A DNA stretch of 6,983 bases from Chloroflexota bacterium (GCA_016199325.1 JACQGW010000338.1:1-6983), one strand, 5' to 3'; shown: positions 1 through 5,331, counted from the stretch's first letter. Numbers and translations: made by a program. The notes: generated from the sequence alone by a model not told the origin.

Positions 1-125
1 AAGCTCAAACTACTACCCTGCGCGCTGCCCCGGCTCGTTGTTGGCGCTTCAGCGCCCGGTTCCTCGGTCTGGGTTGTACGGGATCTATTCGACAACCTTC
101 CCATACCGCAGGCTACCGTTGCAAA
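1..125. other. Intergenic DNA, no gene seen
   Basis: No credible coding region or RNA gene is visible on either strand. The short open frames here lack a start site and any recognisable protein pattern. The only structure is a perfect inverted repeat GGCGCTTCAGCGCC at 43-56, which is compact, has almost no loop and is not followed by a T run on either strand. It could be a remnant or a weak hairpin beyond the end of the minus-strand operon. The window edge prevents a better judgement. Confidence 0.5.
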
Positions 126-142
126 GTCGGCCCTTCGCCGAC
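123..142 (-). terminator. Hairpin after the VanW gene, possible terminator
   Basis: Reading the minus strand, a perfect 6-bp stem GTCGGC/GCCGAC with a 5-nt loop (126-142) begins about 20 nt after the stop codon of the EamA-VanW gene. It is followed by only three T residues (123-125). Position and orientation suit an intrinsic terminator, but the T tract is short, so it may only protect the transcript end. The hairpin touches the 10-bp repeat tract. Confidence 0.4.
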
Positions 143-190
143 CACGAGCTCCCCCGAGTTCCTACGAGTTCCCACGAGTTCCTACGAGGA
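141..190. repeat. 10-bp tandem repeat, five units, over a stop codon
   Basis: Five consecutive 10-bp units without indels: 141-150, 151-160, 161-170, 171-180 and 181-190. The plus-strand consensus is CCYACGAGTT; the outer units are the most degenerate. On the minus strand the tract encodes the last residues of the VanW protein (about VGTRGNS) and its TAG stop (162-164). Because 10 is not a multiple of 3, a change of one unit would alter the C-terminal tail and move the stop. Confidence 0.85.
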
Positions 191-2483
191 GCACGTTCCG
201 GGAGGGGCGATAGGTGCTGACGAGCCGGAGCACTCGCCGATCGGTGCCCTCGACCACGGTTCGGATGATCGTCGCGCGGAAGCCGTCCTCGGCATGCTCG
301 ATCCAGAGCTCCTTGCCGGCCGGCGCCGTCGGATCCTCCTGGCGCACCGGCTCCTGGACGGCCTTGACGATCTGGTCGACGACGGGGCCCTCGACCGTCA
401 CCTGCCACGCGGGCTTGACGCCGTGCAGCGAAAAGGAGACGTACTTGCCGTCGGTCCGCGTCTGGATCAGGAGTGGGTGCGTCGTCGAATTGGTGAACTT
501 GAAGTCCACGGTTGGCGCGTCCACCGTCGCGTCGAGCCCCTTCATCCCCAGCGGCGGCTGGCCATACCGCGGGATCCAGTAGAGGTGGTAGTTACGCTCC
601 TCGACGGGGTAGCCCGACCAGAACACTGCCTGGAAGAGCGTCGTCGAGACCTGGCAGATCCCGCCGGCCACCGAGGGAACCGTCTCGACCTGCTCGCCGC
701 TCGACGTGATCCCCCAGCCGATCTGAAAGCCCGATTTCAGCGTGGTTGGACCGAGCTCGTCGTTGAAGGAGAACGTCTTGCCGGGTGGGACGACAACGCC
801 GTTGAGGCGGGCCGTTGCCAGCTCCACGTTGTGGGCCCGCTCCGGGATCGACCCCTCGTAGCTCGTTTTCGCCTCGGCCACCACCGCCGCGTCCCGAAAC
901 ACGTTCCGGTCCTCGGCCGCAAACGCCGGCCGCACCGACCGGACCGGCACCGCCAGCGTGCGCGTCGGGCCGGGCAGCGCCCGCTGGAGCGCGGCGACGA
1001 GCCCGTCGACGTCGACGGCGCGCCCCTCACGACTTGGGCGAATTACGACCGGCTCGCCGCCGCGCAGCGCGATGCGGGCGTCCACCGGCGGCGCGTCGAT
1101 CTCCCTGGCGATGGGGACTGCAAACGCCCGGAGCCTGGCCTCGTCAAACTGGAAAGCGGGGCTGCCGGCCGAAGGCGCCCGGAGCTGAATGGCTGCGGCG
1201 ATCTCCCACGGCTGGAGCGTCCAGGACCGCTCGGCAGCGCGGACCGTGAAGGGCGAGGCTATCGCCTGCTGGAGCCGGTTGAAGTCCCCGGCGATCATCT
1301 CGGCCGGAACCCGCGGCGGCGTTTCGGCGACGGCGAGGACGACGGACTCGCCCGACATCGCGCCCAGGCGGCCGTCGACGGCGGCGCGGAGCCGGCCGGT
1401 GTCGAGCTTGCGCCCGACCTGGCTGGGGTGGAGGACCGGCCGGAGGTCGGCTCCGAGGGTGATCCGGGCATCGATCACCGGGCGGTCGATCTCGCGGGCG
1501 ATGCGCGCGATCTGCCGATCGCGGTGGTCGCCGTCGACGAGCAGTGGCAGGTCGACGGCGACCGTCTCACGCCGCAGCGCGGCCATCATCGCCGCCAGTT
1601 GCTCCGACGCCGCTCCCGTTCGACCGACCCGATAGGCGGCGCGGATGGCGATGTCGACGTCGGACCGGAGCCCCAGGGCGGTCGGCGTGAGATCCCAGGC
1701 ACGATCCCCGGCGATGAGCCGGACCGGCTGCTCGCTGTATGCCGCGAACTGGCGAGCCACCAGCGCGCGTGCCTCCACCGGAGACATCCCGCCGACGTTC
1801 AGATTGAGCACATACACGCCGGGGCGGATCCGGCCGTGGTAGCTCAGTTGATAGGCGAGGATGGCGAAGCCGACAACGCAGAGGACCGCCGCCGGCGCGG
1901 CCAGCAGCGCAGCCAGGGCGCGCGCCATGCCGGGTACGGGCGAGCGGGTGGTCCAGCCGACGTAGGCCGCGATGGATACGAGGTCGCCGAGTAAGGGATC
2001 GGGAGAAGTCGCCTTTCGGGCGTCGGGCGCCGAGGCGATGAGCAGCCCGACGCCGGCGAACGAGACGGCGAGCCCGAGCCAGCCGCGCCCCGGGAGGCGC
2101 TCGCGGAGCACCAGCGCAGCCAGGCCGGCGACGAAGATGGGCACGGTCGAGGAGATGACGACCGTATGGGACGCGTCCGTCAGGCCGAGGCTTACGTTGT
2201 TTGCGACCTGAGCGAGCGTGATCCCGACGAGCCCCATGACGACAGCCTGGCGGAGATCGGCGGCCGTCCATTTGCTATCGGGCTGCGACCGGGCGAACGG
2301 CAGCAGCACGAGCGCCGTGACCGAGAAGCGCAGCCAGGCAAAGGTCAGCGGCGGTATGTCCGGGAGCACCCACTTGGTGAGCGGTTGGTTCGTGGTCCAC
2401 AGGATCGTAATGGCCGCCATCGCCCAGACGTACGAAGGGGCGATCGCCGACACGCGGCCAAAAAGCCGCTTCCCCAGATTCAT
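162..2483 (-). CDS. Chimeric EamA permease half / VanW-family peptidoglycan-binding protein
   Basis: This 773-residue frame joins two families. Residues 1-178 match the first half of an EamA/DMT permease: about five hydrophobic segments near 17-36, 44-63, 79-100, 106-126 and 133-151, then the start of a sixth at 165-178. Residues 186-773 form a complete VanW/YoaR-type protein: a membrane anchor at about 188-212, an RIRPGVYVLNLNVGG motif at 218-232, two peptidoglycan-binding (PG_binding_4) repeats at about 240-345 and 395-510, the VanW domain at about 535-690 (AHNVELATARLNG, then VAGGICQVSTTLFQAVFWSG at 605-624), and a G5-like tail at about 692-765. VanW-type proteins are anchored cell-wall proteins whose exact biochemical role is unknown. 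The ATG at 2483 lies 12 nt after the preceding gene's stop, which suggests one operon, but no strong ribosome site is visible. An alternative start at Met186 (plus position 1928) would give an ordinary 588-residue VanW protein. Domain identity is firm; whether the fusion is translated is uncertain. Confidence 0.85.
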   Translation of the reverse strand: MNLGKRLFGRVSAIAPSYVWAMAAITILWTTNQPLTKWVLPDIPPLTFAWLRFSVTALVLLPFARSQPDSKWTAADLRQAVVMGLVGITLAQVANNVSLGLTDASHTVVISSTVPIFVAGLAALVLRERLPGRGWLGLAVSFAGVGLLIASAPDARKATSPDPLLGDLVSIAAYVGWTTRSPVPGMARALAALLAAPAAVLCVVGFAILAYQLSYHGRIRPGVYVLNLNVGGMSPVEARALVARQFAAYSEQPVRLIAGDRAWDLTPTALGLRSDVDIAIRAAYRVGRTGAASEQLAAMMAALRRETVAVDLPLLVDGDHRDRQIARIAREIDRPVIDARITLGADLRPVLHPSQVGRKLDTGRLRAAVDGRLGAMSGESVVLAVAETPPRVPAEMIAGDFNRLQQAIASPFTVRAAERSWTLQPWEIAAAIQLRAPSAGSPAFQFDEARLRAFAVPIAREIDAPPVDARIALRGGEPVVIRPSREGRAVDVDGLVAALQRALPGPTRTLAVPVRSVRPAFAAEDRNVFRDAAVVAEAKTSYEGSIPERAHNVELATARLNGVVVPPGKTFSFNDELGPTTLKSGFQIGWGITSSGEQVETVPSVAGGICQVSTTLFQAVFWSGYPVEERNYHLYWIPRYGQPPLGMKGLDATVDAPTVDFKFTNSTTHPLLIQTRTDGKYVSFSLHGVKPAWQVTVEGPVVDQIVKAVQEPVRQEDPTAPAGKELWIEHAEDGFRATIIRTVVEGTDRRVLRLVSTYRPSRNVLLVGTRGNS
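1929..2483 (-). pseudogene. Truncated EamA/DMT-family permease (5' half only)
   Basis: This is the N-terminal part of the chimeric frame, listed separately because it may be a gene remnant. EamA permeases usually have ten membrane segments in two repeats and about 290-300 residues. Here only the first repeat is present, with recognisable stretches such as PLTFAWLRFSV and VISSTVPIFVAGLAALVLRE, ending just after GDLVSIAAYVGW, where the second repeat should begin. The sequence then passes directly to the VanW start region. I infer that a deletion removed the second half and left the frame open into the next gene. It could instead be a real fusion in which the hydrophobic half serves as a membrane anchor. 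Confidence 0.6.
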
Positions 2484-2495
2484 CCCATCACTCGC

Positions 2496-3230
2496 CTACC
2501 ACCCGCCGGCATGGGGCCCCTGTTTGAGCGTGAGCGGCAGGTAGCTTCGCAGCCCGAGCTCGGTTGTCGTCAGCGGCCACCCCGCCACGACGATCGATGC
2601 CCCCTTTTCGGCGCTCGCCTGCGCCGTGTCGGTCACCGTGATCGTGAAGAGATACTGCCCGACGGCGCTCGGCGTGCCCAGGATGACGCCATCCGGGCGC
2701 AATGTCAAGCCGGTGGGTATCTGGCCGCAGATGACGCCGACCAGCGCGATGCAGACGATGGGGTCCGGGGTGATGTGGGACCAGACCAGGGGGGGAGCTC
2801 CGCCGGCGGCCGTGAGCGTCAGGGAGTACGGCCGGCCGACGACACCGGCGGGCAGCGAGTCGGTCGTGATGCGAAGGGGCGGGAGCACGGTCGCGGTCGG
2901 AGGGATGAGGGATGAGGGATGAGGGATGAGTGACGGCGCGGTCGGCGCTGCCGTCCCCGTCGGCGTCCCGGACGGAGTGAGGTGTGATGGGTGACGGGTG
3001 ACGGGTGACGAGTGATGGGTGACGGATGACGCATGACGCATGTCGGGTGACGGGTGACGCATGACGGATGACCGATGACGCATGACGAGTGATGTCGCGG
3101 CCGGCGTCTCAATCGGCGGCACCGGCCGGGTGTGGTTGCCGACGGCCTCCGCCGGCATGAACGGCAGCCACAGGTGGCTCAACAGGACGAATGGGCAGGC
3201 CAGCCAGGCAAGCGTGTCGAGTCTCTTCAC
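2496..3230 (-). CDS. Secreted protein with putative Ig (He_PIG) domain
   Basis: Predicted 244 residues, exported. I chose the GTG at 3230 because GGGAG lies 8 nt upstream and the first residues (KRLDTLAWLACPFVLLSHLW) look like a signal peptide; the frame is open further upstream, but that extension lacks protein character. Order: signal segment 1-29; a Pro/Thr/Ser/His-rich linker at about 30-118, partly encoded by 7-bp DNA repeats; a putative Ig domain at about 120-213, with LPAGVVGRPYSLTLT near its start and LTLRPDGVILGTPSAVGQY then TITVTD near its end. A hydrophobic insertion with Cys160 and Cys168 interrupts the domain. The end, SYLPLTLKQ, resembles tails I associate with Chloroflexota secreted proteins. 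He_PIG domains are extracellular beta-sandwich modules, usually structural or adhesive. It is the first gene of an operon with the EamA-VanW frame. The precise role is unknown. Confidence 0.75.
   Translation of the reverse strand: MKRLDTLAWLACPFVLLSHLWLPFMPAEAVGNHTRPVPPIETPAATSLVMRHRSSVMRHPSPDMRHASSVTHHSSPVTRHPSHLTPSGTPTGTAAPTAPSLIPHPSSLIPPTATVLPPLRITTDSLPAGVVGRPYSLTLTAAGGAPPLVWSHITPDPIVCIALVGVICGQIPTGLTLRPDGVILGTPSAVGQYLFTITVTDTAQASAEKGASIVVAGWPLTTTELGLRSYLPLTLKQGPHAGGW
2902..2936. repeat. 7-bp tandem repeat, short tract
   Basis: Four copies of GGGATGA in exact register (2902, 2909, 2916, 2923), followed by one related unit GTGACGG (2930-2936). On the minus strand this encodes part of the linker of the He_PIG protein (around SLIPHPSSLIPP). 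The same heptamer family makes up the longer tract at 2977-3095; the two are out of register with each other, with 40 nt between them. Confidence 0.85.
2977..3095. repeat. 7-bp tandem repeat, about 17 units, inside a coding region
   Basis: Seventeen consecutive heptamers in perfect register from 2977 to 3095, plus-strand consensus RTGAYGG with variants such as ATGACGC, GTGATGG and ATGTCGG; the end units are degenerate. They lie within the He_PIG gene, just after its signal peptide. Three units (21 nt) encode seven residues, giving a His/Ser/Pro/Arg-rich peptide with variants of MRHPSPD and THHSSPV. The coding (minus) strand of the array has no stop in any frame, whereas the plus strand carries TGA in most units. 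There are no spacers, so this is not a CRISPR array. Confidence 0.9.
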
Positions 3231-3520
3231 CAGTTCGGCTCCCGCCGCGATCCGGGCCGGTTCCCGCTCGGGCGCACAGGTCGGTCTCGGCCCCATCCAG
3301 TACCCTGCCGCCGACGATGCTGGACGGCGATGGGTTGCACCATTATAGGCCATCGCGGGACTGGGTGCCTGATGACCCACCCACCATAGTGCCAGATCCA
3401 GGAAGCCCTGTCCGCGTGGGACAAGCGCCCTGTCTGCTCCATGGTGCTCCGGCTCTTTGCCGTTCATCGGTGCATAACGCACCGCTAGGCACGTCTATCG
3501 ATTCCTGGGACGCGGCGATG
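3231..3520. other. Leader and promoter region of the He_PIG/VanW operon
   Basis: This stretch lies between two minus-strand genes. The minus frame is open across almost all of it, but the translation shows no family pattern and the well-placed ribosome site at 3239-3243 (GGGAG on the minus strand) supports starting the gene at 3230. A TATAAT hexamer on the minus strand at 3342-3347 suggests a leader of roughly 100 nt. I see no riboswitch, tRNA or terminator after the hypothetical gene that ends at 3521. Confidence 0.5.
3342..3347 (-). promoter_or_regulatory. Candidate -10 box for the He_PIG/VanW operon
   Basis: The minus strand reads a perfect TATAAT about 112 nt before the GTG start at 3230. 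It stands out in GC-rich surroundings. The sequence 17 nt upstream of it (AGGCAC) is a poor -35 box, so the promoter may be weak, activator-dependent, or not real. Confidence 0.4.
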
Positions 3521-3940
3521 TCATCCGCGCGTGATCCACGTGTCAAAGGCCTCCGCAGCTTGAAGTACATCAGCAACGCCGGCGCCTGGATGATTGGCCG
3601 CCCACTGCACGGCCAAAGGGAGGACGGCCAGTCGTATGCGCATGGCGTCGTCGTCGCCGACGCCATTCTCCGTGGTCGGCGAGGGCACTGGCTCCCGCGT
3701 CACATCAAAGACTCGGAAATCCAGTTGTCGTAAGATGTCCCGTGCTCGGTGGGAGATGAAATCGGCTCGGCTCTTCCCAGTGGAAGTCGCCAGCACTTGC
3801 TTCACCGGGAAGAGTCTGCCTGCAACTTCGACAGCCCAGGTCTGGATCGGCTCAGGTGTTTCGTGTTTCATGCGCTCGATCACCTGTTGCCGCGATAGCC
3901 TCACCCGCTCTCCACCCATCTGAAAGTCAATCTCGTCCAT
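3521..3940 (-). CDS. Conserved-looking hypothetical protein
   Basis: A soluble 139-residue protein with no signal peptide or membrane segment. The start is well supported: AGGGAGG lies 6 nt before the ATG, and a near-consensus promoter lies just upstream. Residues 14-78 form an apparent compact domain: a helix (RLSRQQVIERMKHETPEPIQ), then strand-like WAVEVAGRLFPVKQVL, then TGKSRADFISHRARDILRQL. This resembles, from memory, a small family of unknown function in Actinobacteria and Chloroflexota with a GRxYPxKQ...TG...DF...ARxxLxxLGF pattern (SCO5918-like); I cannot confirm that without a search. A Pro/Thr-rich linker at about 82-96 leads to a C-terminal helical part ending in AAEAFDTWI. It stands alone, between the TA cluster and the surface-protein operon, with its own promoter. 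Function unknown; regulatory or TA-linked roles are speculation. Confidence 0.75.
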   Translation of the reverse strand: MDEIDFQMGGERVRLSRQQVIERMKHETPEPIQTWAVEVAGRLFPVKQVLATSTGKSRADFISHRARDILRQLDFRVFDVTREPVPSPTTENGVGDDDAMRIRLAVLPLAVQWAANHPGAGVADVLQAAEAFDTWITRG

Positions 3941-3973
3941 ACACGACCTCCCTGAAAACTACGATCGATACTA

Positions 3974-4002
3974 ACTATAATACTACCTGATAGTCTTGTC
4001 AA
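3974..4002 (-). promoter_or_regulatory. Near-consensus sigma-70-type promoter of the hypothetical gene
   Basis: On the minus strand TTGACA (3997-4002) is followed after exactly 17 nt by TATAGT (3974-3979), 34 nt before the ATG at 3940. This is the best promoter in the window, in a locally AT-rich stretch. Five-base arms ACTAT/ATAGT flank the spacer, which could be a weak operator. The -10 box and the next four bases (TATAGTTAGT) are repeated exactly at the TA-operon promoter at 5171-5180. Confidence 0.75.
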
Positions 4003-4056
4003 GGGGCTGGGGTCAGCTTGGAGGTGGGTGCAGCGCGGGTATCAAAGACGGGTAGA

Positions 4057-4311
4057 CTACCGATAGGGCCCGGGATTCTGACTCAATTGGGTGAGCTGAT
4101 CCAGTTTCTTCTCGCGCTCGGCATCACCCCGCTCCTCATACGCTATCAGGTCGCCGAGCCTGATCCGCCGGTGCGTTCCAGTCTTGGTAGACGGGATGAT
4201 GCCCCGATCGAGGAGTCGGACCAGGCATTGCTGCGAGACGTTGAGCAGGTCCCCGGCCTCCCGGGCGGTCAGATCCCCTGGACCGGCACGACCGTTACCA
4301 TCACCTTCCAC
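4057..4311 (-). CDS. Excisionase-type HTH antitoxin-like protein, probably frameshifted at its start
   Basis: The 84-residue frame from GTG 4311 carries a MerR/excisionase-type helix-turn-helix: DLTAREAGDLLNVSQQCLVR (13-32), GIIP (37-40), KTGTHRRIRLGDLIAYEERG (43-62), then a helical tail. This is the pattern of HTH antitoxins normally paired with PIN-domain toxins. The first 12 residues (MEGDGNGRAGPG) look unnatural. In the frame one base away, the ATG at 4301, which overlaps the preceding gene's TGA (TGATG), reads MVTVVPVQG and then stops; VVPV directly before the LT-x-x-EA-x-DLL helix is what I expect of this family. One extra base in the C run at 4275-4278 would join them into an 81-residue protein. 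I therefore suspect a frameshift mutation, a sequencing error, or less likely slippage during translation. No PIN toxin follows. Confidence 0.7.
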   Translation of the reverse strand: MEGDGNGRAGPGDLTAREAGDLLNVSQQCLVRLLDRGIIPSTKTGTHRRIRLGDLIAYEERGDAEREKKLDQLTQLSQNPGPYR

Positions 4312-4531
4312 GCTCGCGATCCTGAAGGCGACCTGTCAGTAGCCTTTCAATCAGACGTTCGCCTCGACCGCGGCCTCGTAGCGCGCCAATGGGGTCGGCC
4401 GGGACGGGCACAAGCTTGATGCTTTCTCCATCGTCGAGCCAGGCCAAGCAGTCCCCATCGTCGATCTGATAACGCTTCCGAATCGACGCAGGAATGCAGG
4501 TCCAGCCGCGTCTTGTGACTGATGTTTGCAT
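4301..4531 (-). CDS. AbrB/SpoVT-family antitoxin
   Basis: A 76-residue protein with the swapped-hairpin AbrB (MazE/VapB-type) DNA-binding fold at residues 3-43: VTRRGWTCIPASIRKRYQI, DDGDCLAWLDDGE, IKLVPV. The C-terminal part, DPIGALRGRGRGERLIERLL then QDRERGR, is the charged toxin-binding tail typical of AbrB antitoxins paired with PIN toxins. I chose ATG 4531 because GGAGG sits 7 nt upstream and the AbrB fold begins immediately; the frame can be read from 4576, but that 15-residue extension adds nothing. It lies 50 nt after the RelE/ParE toxin stop and overlaps the following HTH gene, so it is probably cotranscribed and translationally coupled. Its own toxin is missing from the position where it is expected, directly downstream. 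Such proteins usually repress their own operon. Confidence 0.85.
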   Translation of the reverse strand: MQTSVTRRGWTCIPASIRKRYQIDDGDCLAWLDDGESIKLVPVPADPIGALRGRGRGERLIERLLTGRLQDRERGR

Positions 4532-4581
4532 GGTCTTGCCTCCAATCGCGGATCCTACCAGAGCGACCACGACCAACTCAG

Positions 4582-4848
4582 CTACACCCTCCGGTACGTG
4601 CCCTCAGCACGCCGAACCACCTGCAGGATCACCACCAGTCGTTCCCGATCATAGATGTCGTAGATCACCCTGTACTCGCCAAGCCGTATCCGATACGCCC
4701 GTTCCTCGGCCCGGATCTTCCGCACGCCGTGTGGGCGTGGCTCCTCGGCCAGGGCAATGATGATAGGCTCCAGCCGGCCCCGGATCTGCGCAGAAAGCCC
4801 CCGAAGGTCCCGGCCGGCCGCGGGGGAGATCTCGACCCTATAGGGCAC
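4582..4848 (-). CDS. RelE/ParE-family toxin
   Basis: An 88-residue protein of normal length for the RelE/ParE superfamily. Family marks: PYRVEISPAAGRDLRGL at 2-18, a helical pair to about 36, AEEPRPHGVRKIRAEERAYR at 34-53, then RIRLGEYRVIYDI (53-65) and LVVILQVVRRAEGTYRR (71-87). Many relatives have GHR near the C terminus; here it is VRR, with Tyr85 retained. The family includes ribosome-dependent mRNases (RelE) and gyrase inhibitors (ParE); the sequence alone does not decide between them. The start is a GTG overlapping the antitoxin stop by 11 nt, with GGAGAGGG 9 nt upstream, so it is coupled to its antitoxin. The toxin appears intact. Confidence 0.88.
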   Translation of the reverse strand: MPYRVEISPAAGRDLRGLSAQIRGRLEPIIIALAEEPRPHGVRKIRAEERAYRIRLGEYRVIYDIYDRERLVVILQVVRRAEGTYRRV

Positions 4849-5092
4849 GCCGATTGTCCCTCTCCTCTTTCAGTTCCCGGAAGAACTCTCGGGCCTCAAT
4901 ACCGCCCTGCTCCTGCCATTCCGACCGCGCGGCATCGATGGCGGGCAGGATCTCAGTATCTTCCAGTGCCTCCAACCACTCCCGCAGGACGGCGGCTACC
5001 AGGTCCTTCAGTGGGACGTTGCGCCTGGCGGCCTCCACCTTCACTGCCGTGTACAGCGCCTCGTCCTCGAATACGACTGTCATCCTCTTCAT
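4838..5092 (-). CDS. Ribbon-helix-helix antitoxin, partner of the RelE/ParE toxin
   Basis: An 84-residue protein beginning KRMTVVFEDEALYTAVKVEA, a ribbon-helix-helix DNA-binding start, followed by a second helix at about 28-42 (LKDLVAAVLREWLEA) and an acidic, helical toxin-binding tail (SEWQEQGGIEAREFFRELKE). This is the CopG/MetJ-type antitoxin layout. It is the first gene of the block and overlaps the toxin gene. The ATG at 5092 is preceded by GGAGG at 9 nt, and that ribosome site lies inside the last unit of a 12-bp tandem repeat. It should neutralise the toxin by direct binding and repress the operon by binding near the promoter at 5175-5203; that is family knowledge, not seen here. Confidence 0.85.
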   Translation of the reverse strand: MKRMTVVFEDEALYTAVKVEAARRNVPLKDLVAAVLREWLEALEDTEILPAIDAARSEWQEQGGIEAREFFRELKEERDNRRAL

Positions 5093-5093
5093 T

Positions 5094-5129
5094 CAGTTGT
5101 TCCTCCAGTTGTTCCTTCAGTTGTTCCTT
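5094..5129. repeat. 12-bp tandem repeat supplying the ribosome binding site
   Basis: Three consecutive units of plus-strand CAGTTGTTCCTY: 5094-5105, 5106-5117, 5118-5129, differing at one base. On the minus strand each reads RAGGAACAACTG, so each contains an AGGA core. The unit nearest the gene carries G in place of A and creates GGAGG (5102-5106), the probable Shine-Dalgarno of the antitoxin at 5092. Copy-number change would alter leader length and the number of SD-like sites without touching the protein. Confidence 0.85.
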
Positions 5130-5174
5130 CCCAAGGGGACAGACGTTGCGTCGATCGTGCAGCGTTTCCCACTA

Positions 5175-5203
5175 ACTATACGCCGATACGCCACTGGTTT
5201 CCA
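5175..5203 (-). promoter_or_regulatory. Probable promoter of the TA operon
   Basis: On the minus strand TGGAAA (5198-5203) and TATAGT (5175-5180) are separated by 17 nt, leaving a leader of about 75 nt to the antitoxin ATG. The -10 box matches consensus at five of six positions and the -35 at four of six. The ten bases TATAGTTAGT are identical to those at the promoter of the hypothetical gene (3970-3979). Confidence 0.6.
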
Positions 5204-5236
5204 CGAGCGCTGTCGAGCGGCGTCACACCCCGGACC

Positions 5237-5250
5237 ATGACGCCCGTCAT
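5237..5250. promoter_or_regulatory. Perfect inverted repeat, possible operator
   Basis: ATGACG and CGTCAT form a perfect 6-bp inverted repeat with a 2-nt spacer. It lies upstream of both divergent promoters. No T run follows on either strand, so it is not a terminator. A dimeric regulator site is plausible but nothing identifies the regulator. Confidence 0.4.
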
Positions 5251-5259
5251 TGCGCCCCA

Positions 5260-5279
5260 GATGCAAGCGCCCTTGCATC
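5260..5279. promoter_or_regulatory. Perfect 8-bp inverted repeat, possible operator
   Basis: GATGCAAG and CTTGCATC form a perfect 8-bp inverted repeat separated by 4 nt, ten bases from the previous palindrome. It is about 57 nt upstream of the outer -35 edge of the TA promoter and about 50 nt upstream of the -35 region of ychF. With no T run beside it, an operator or cruciform is more likely than a terminator. Confidence 0.5.
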
Positions 5280-5331
5280 CGTTCAATCCGTTCCCCGAAT
5301 CCGTTGACAGCCCGTTCCCCCGATCGTTCCG

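Noticed and set aside
294..1994. 566-codon open frame on the plus strand
   Set aside because: Antisense shadow of the VanW frame in GC-rich DNA; its translation is Arg/Asp/Gly-rich without any family pattern.
2977..3095. CRISPR-like array
   Set aside because: Heptamers are contiguous with no spacers, so this is a minisatellite.
3395..3445. Two GACAGGGC words in the leader of the He_PIG operon
   Set aside because: Two copies of a short GC-rich word without further symmetry do not make a convincing operator or riboswitch.
3231..3482. 84-codon upstream extension of the He_PIG gene to an ATG at 3482
   Set aside because: It lacks protein character and would bury the signal peptide; the GTG at 3230 has a good ribosome site.
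4003..4056. VFDT-like residues after the HTH gene, reminiscent of the start of a PIN toxin
   Set aside because: The minus frame reads only about LPVFDTRAAPTSKL and then runs into the promoter of the next gene; there is no start codon and no continuing domain.
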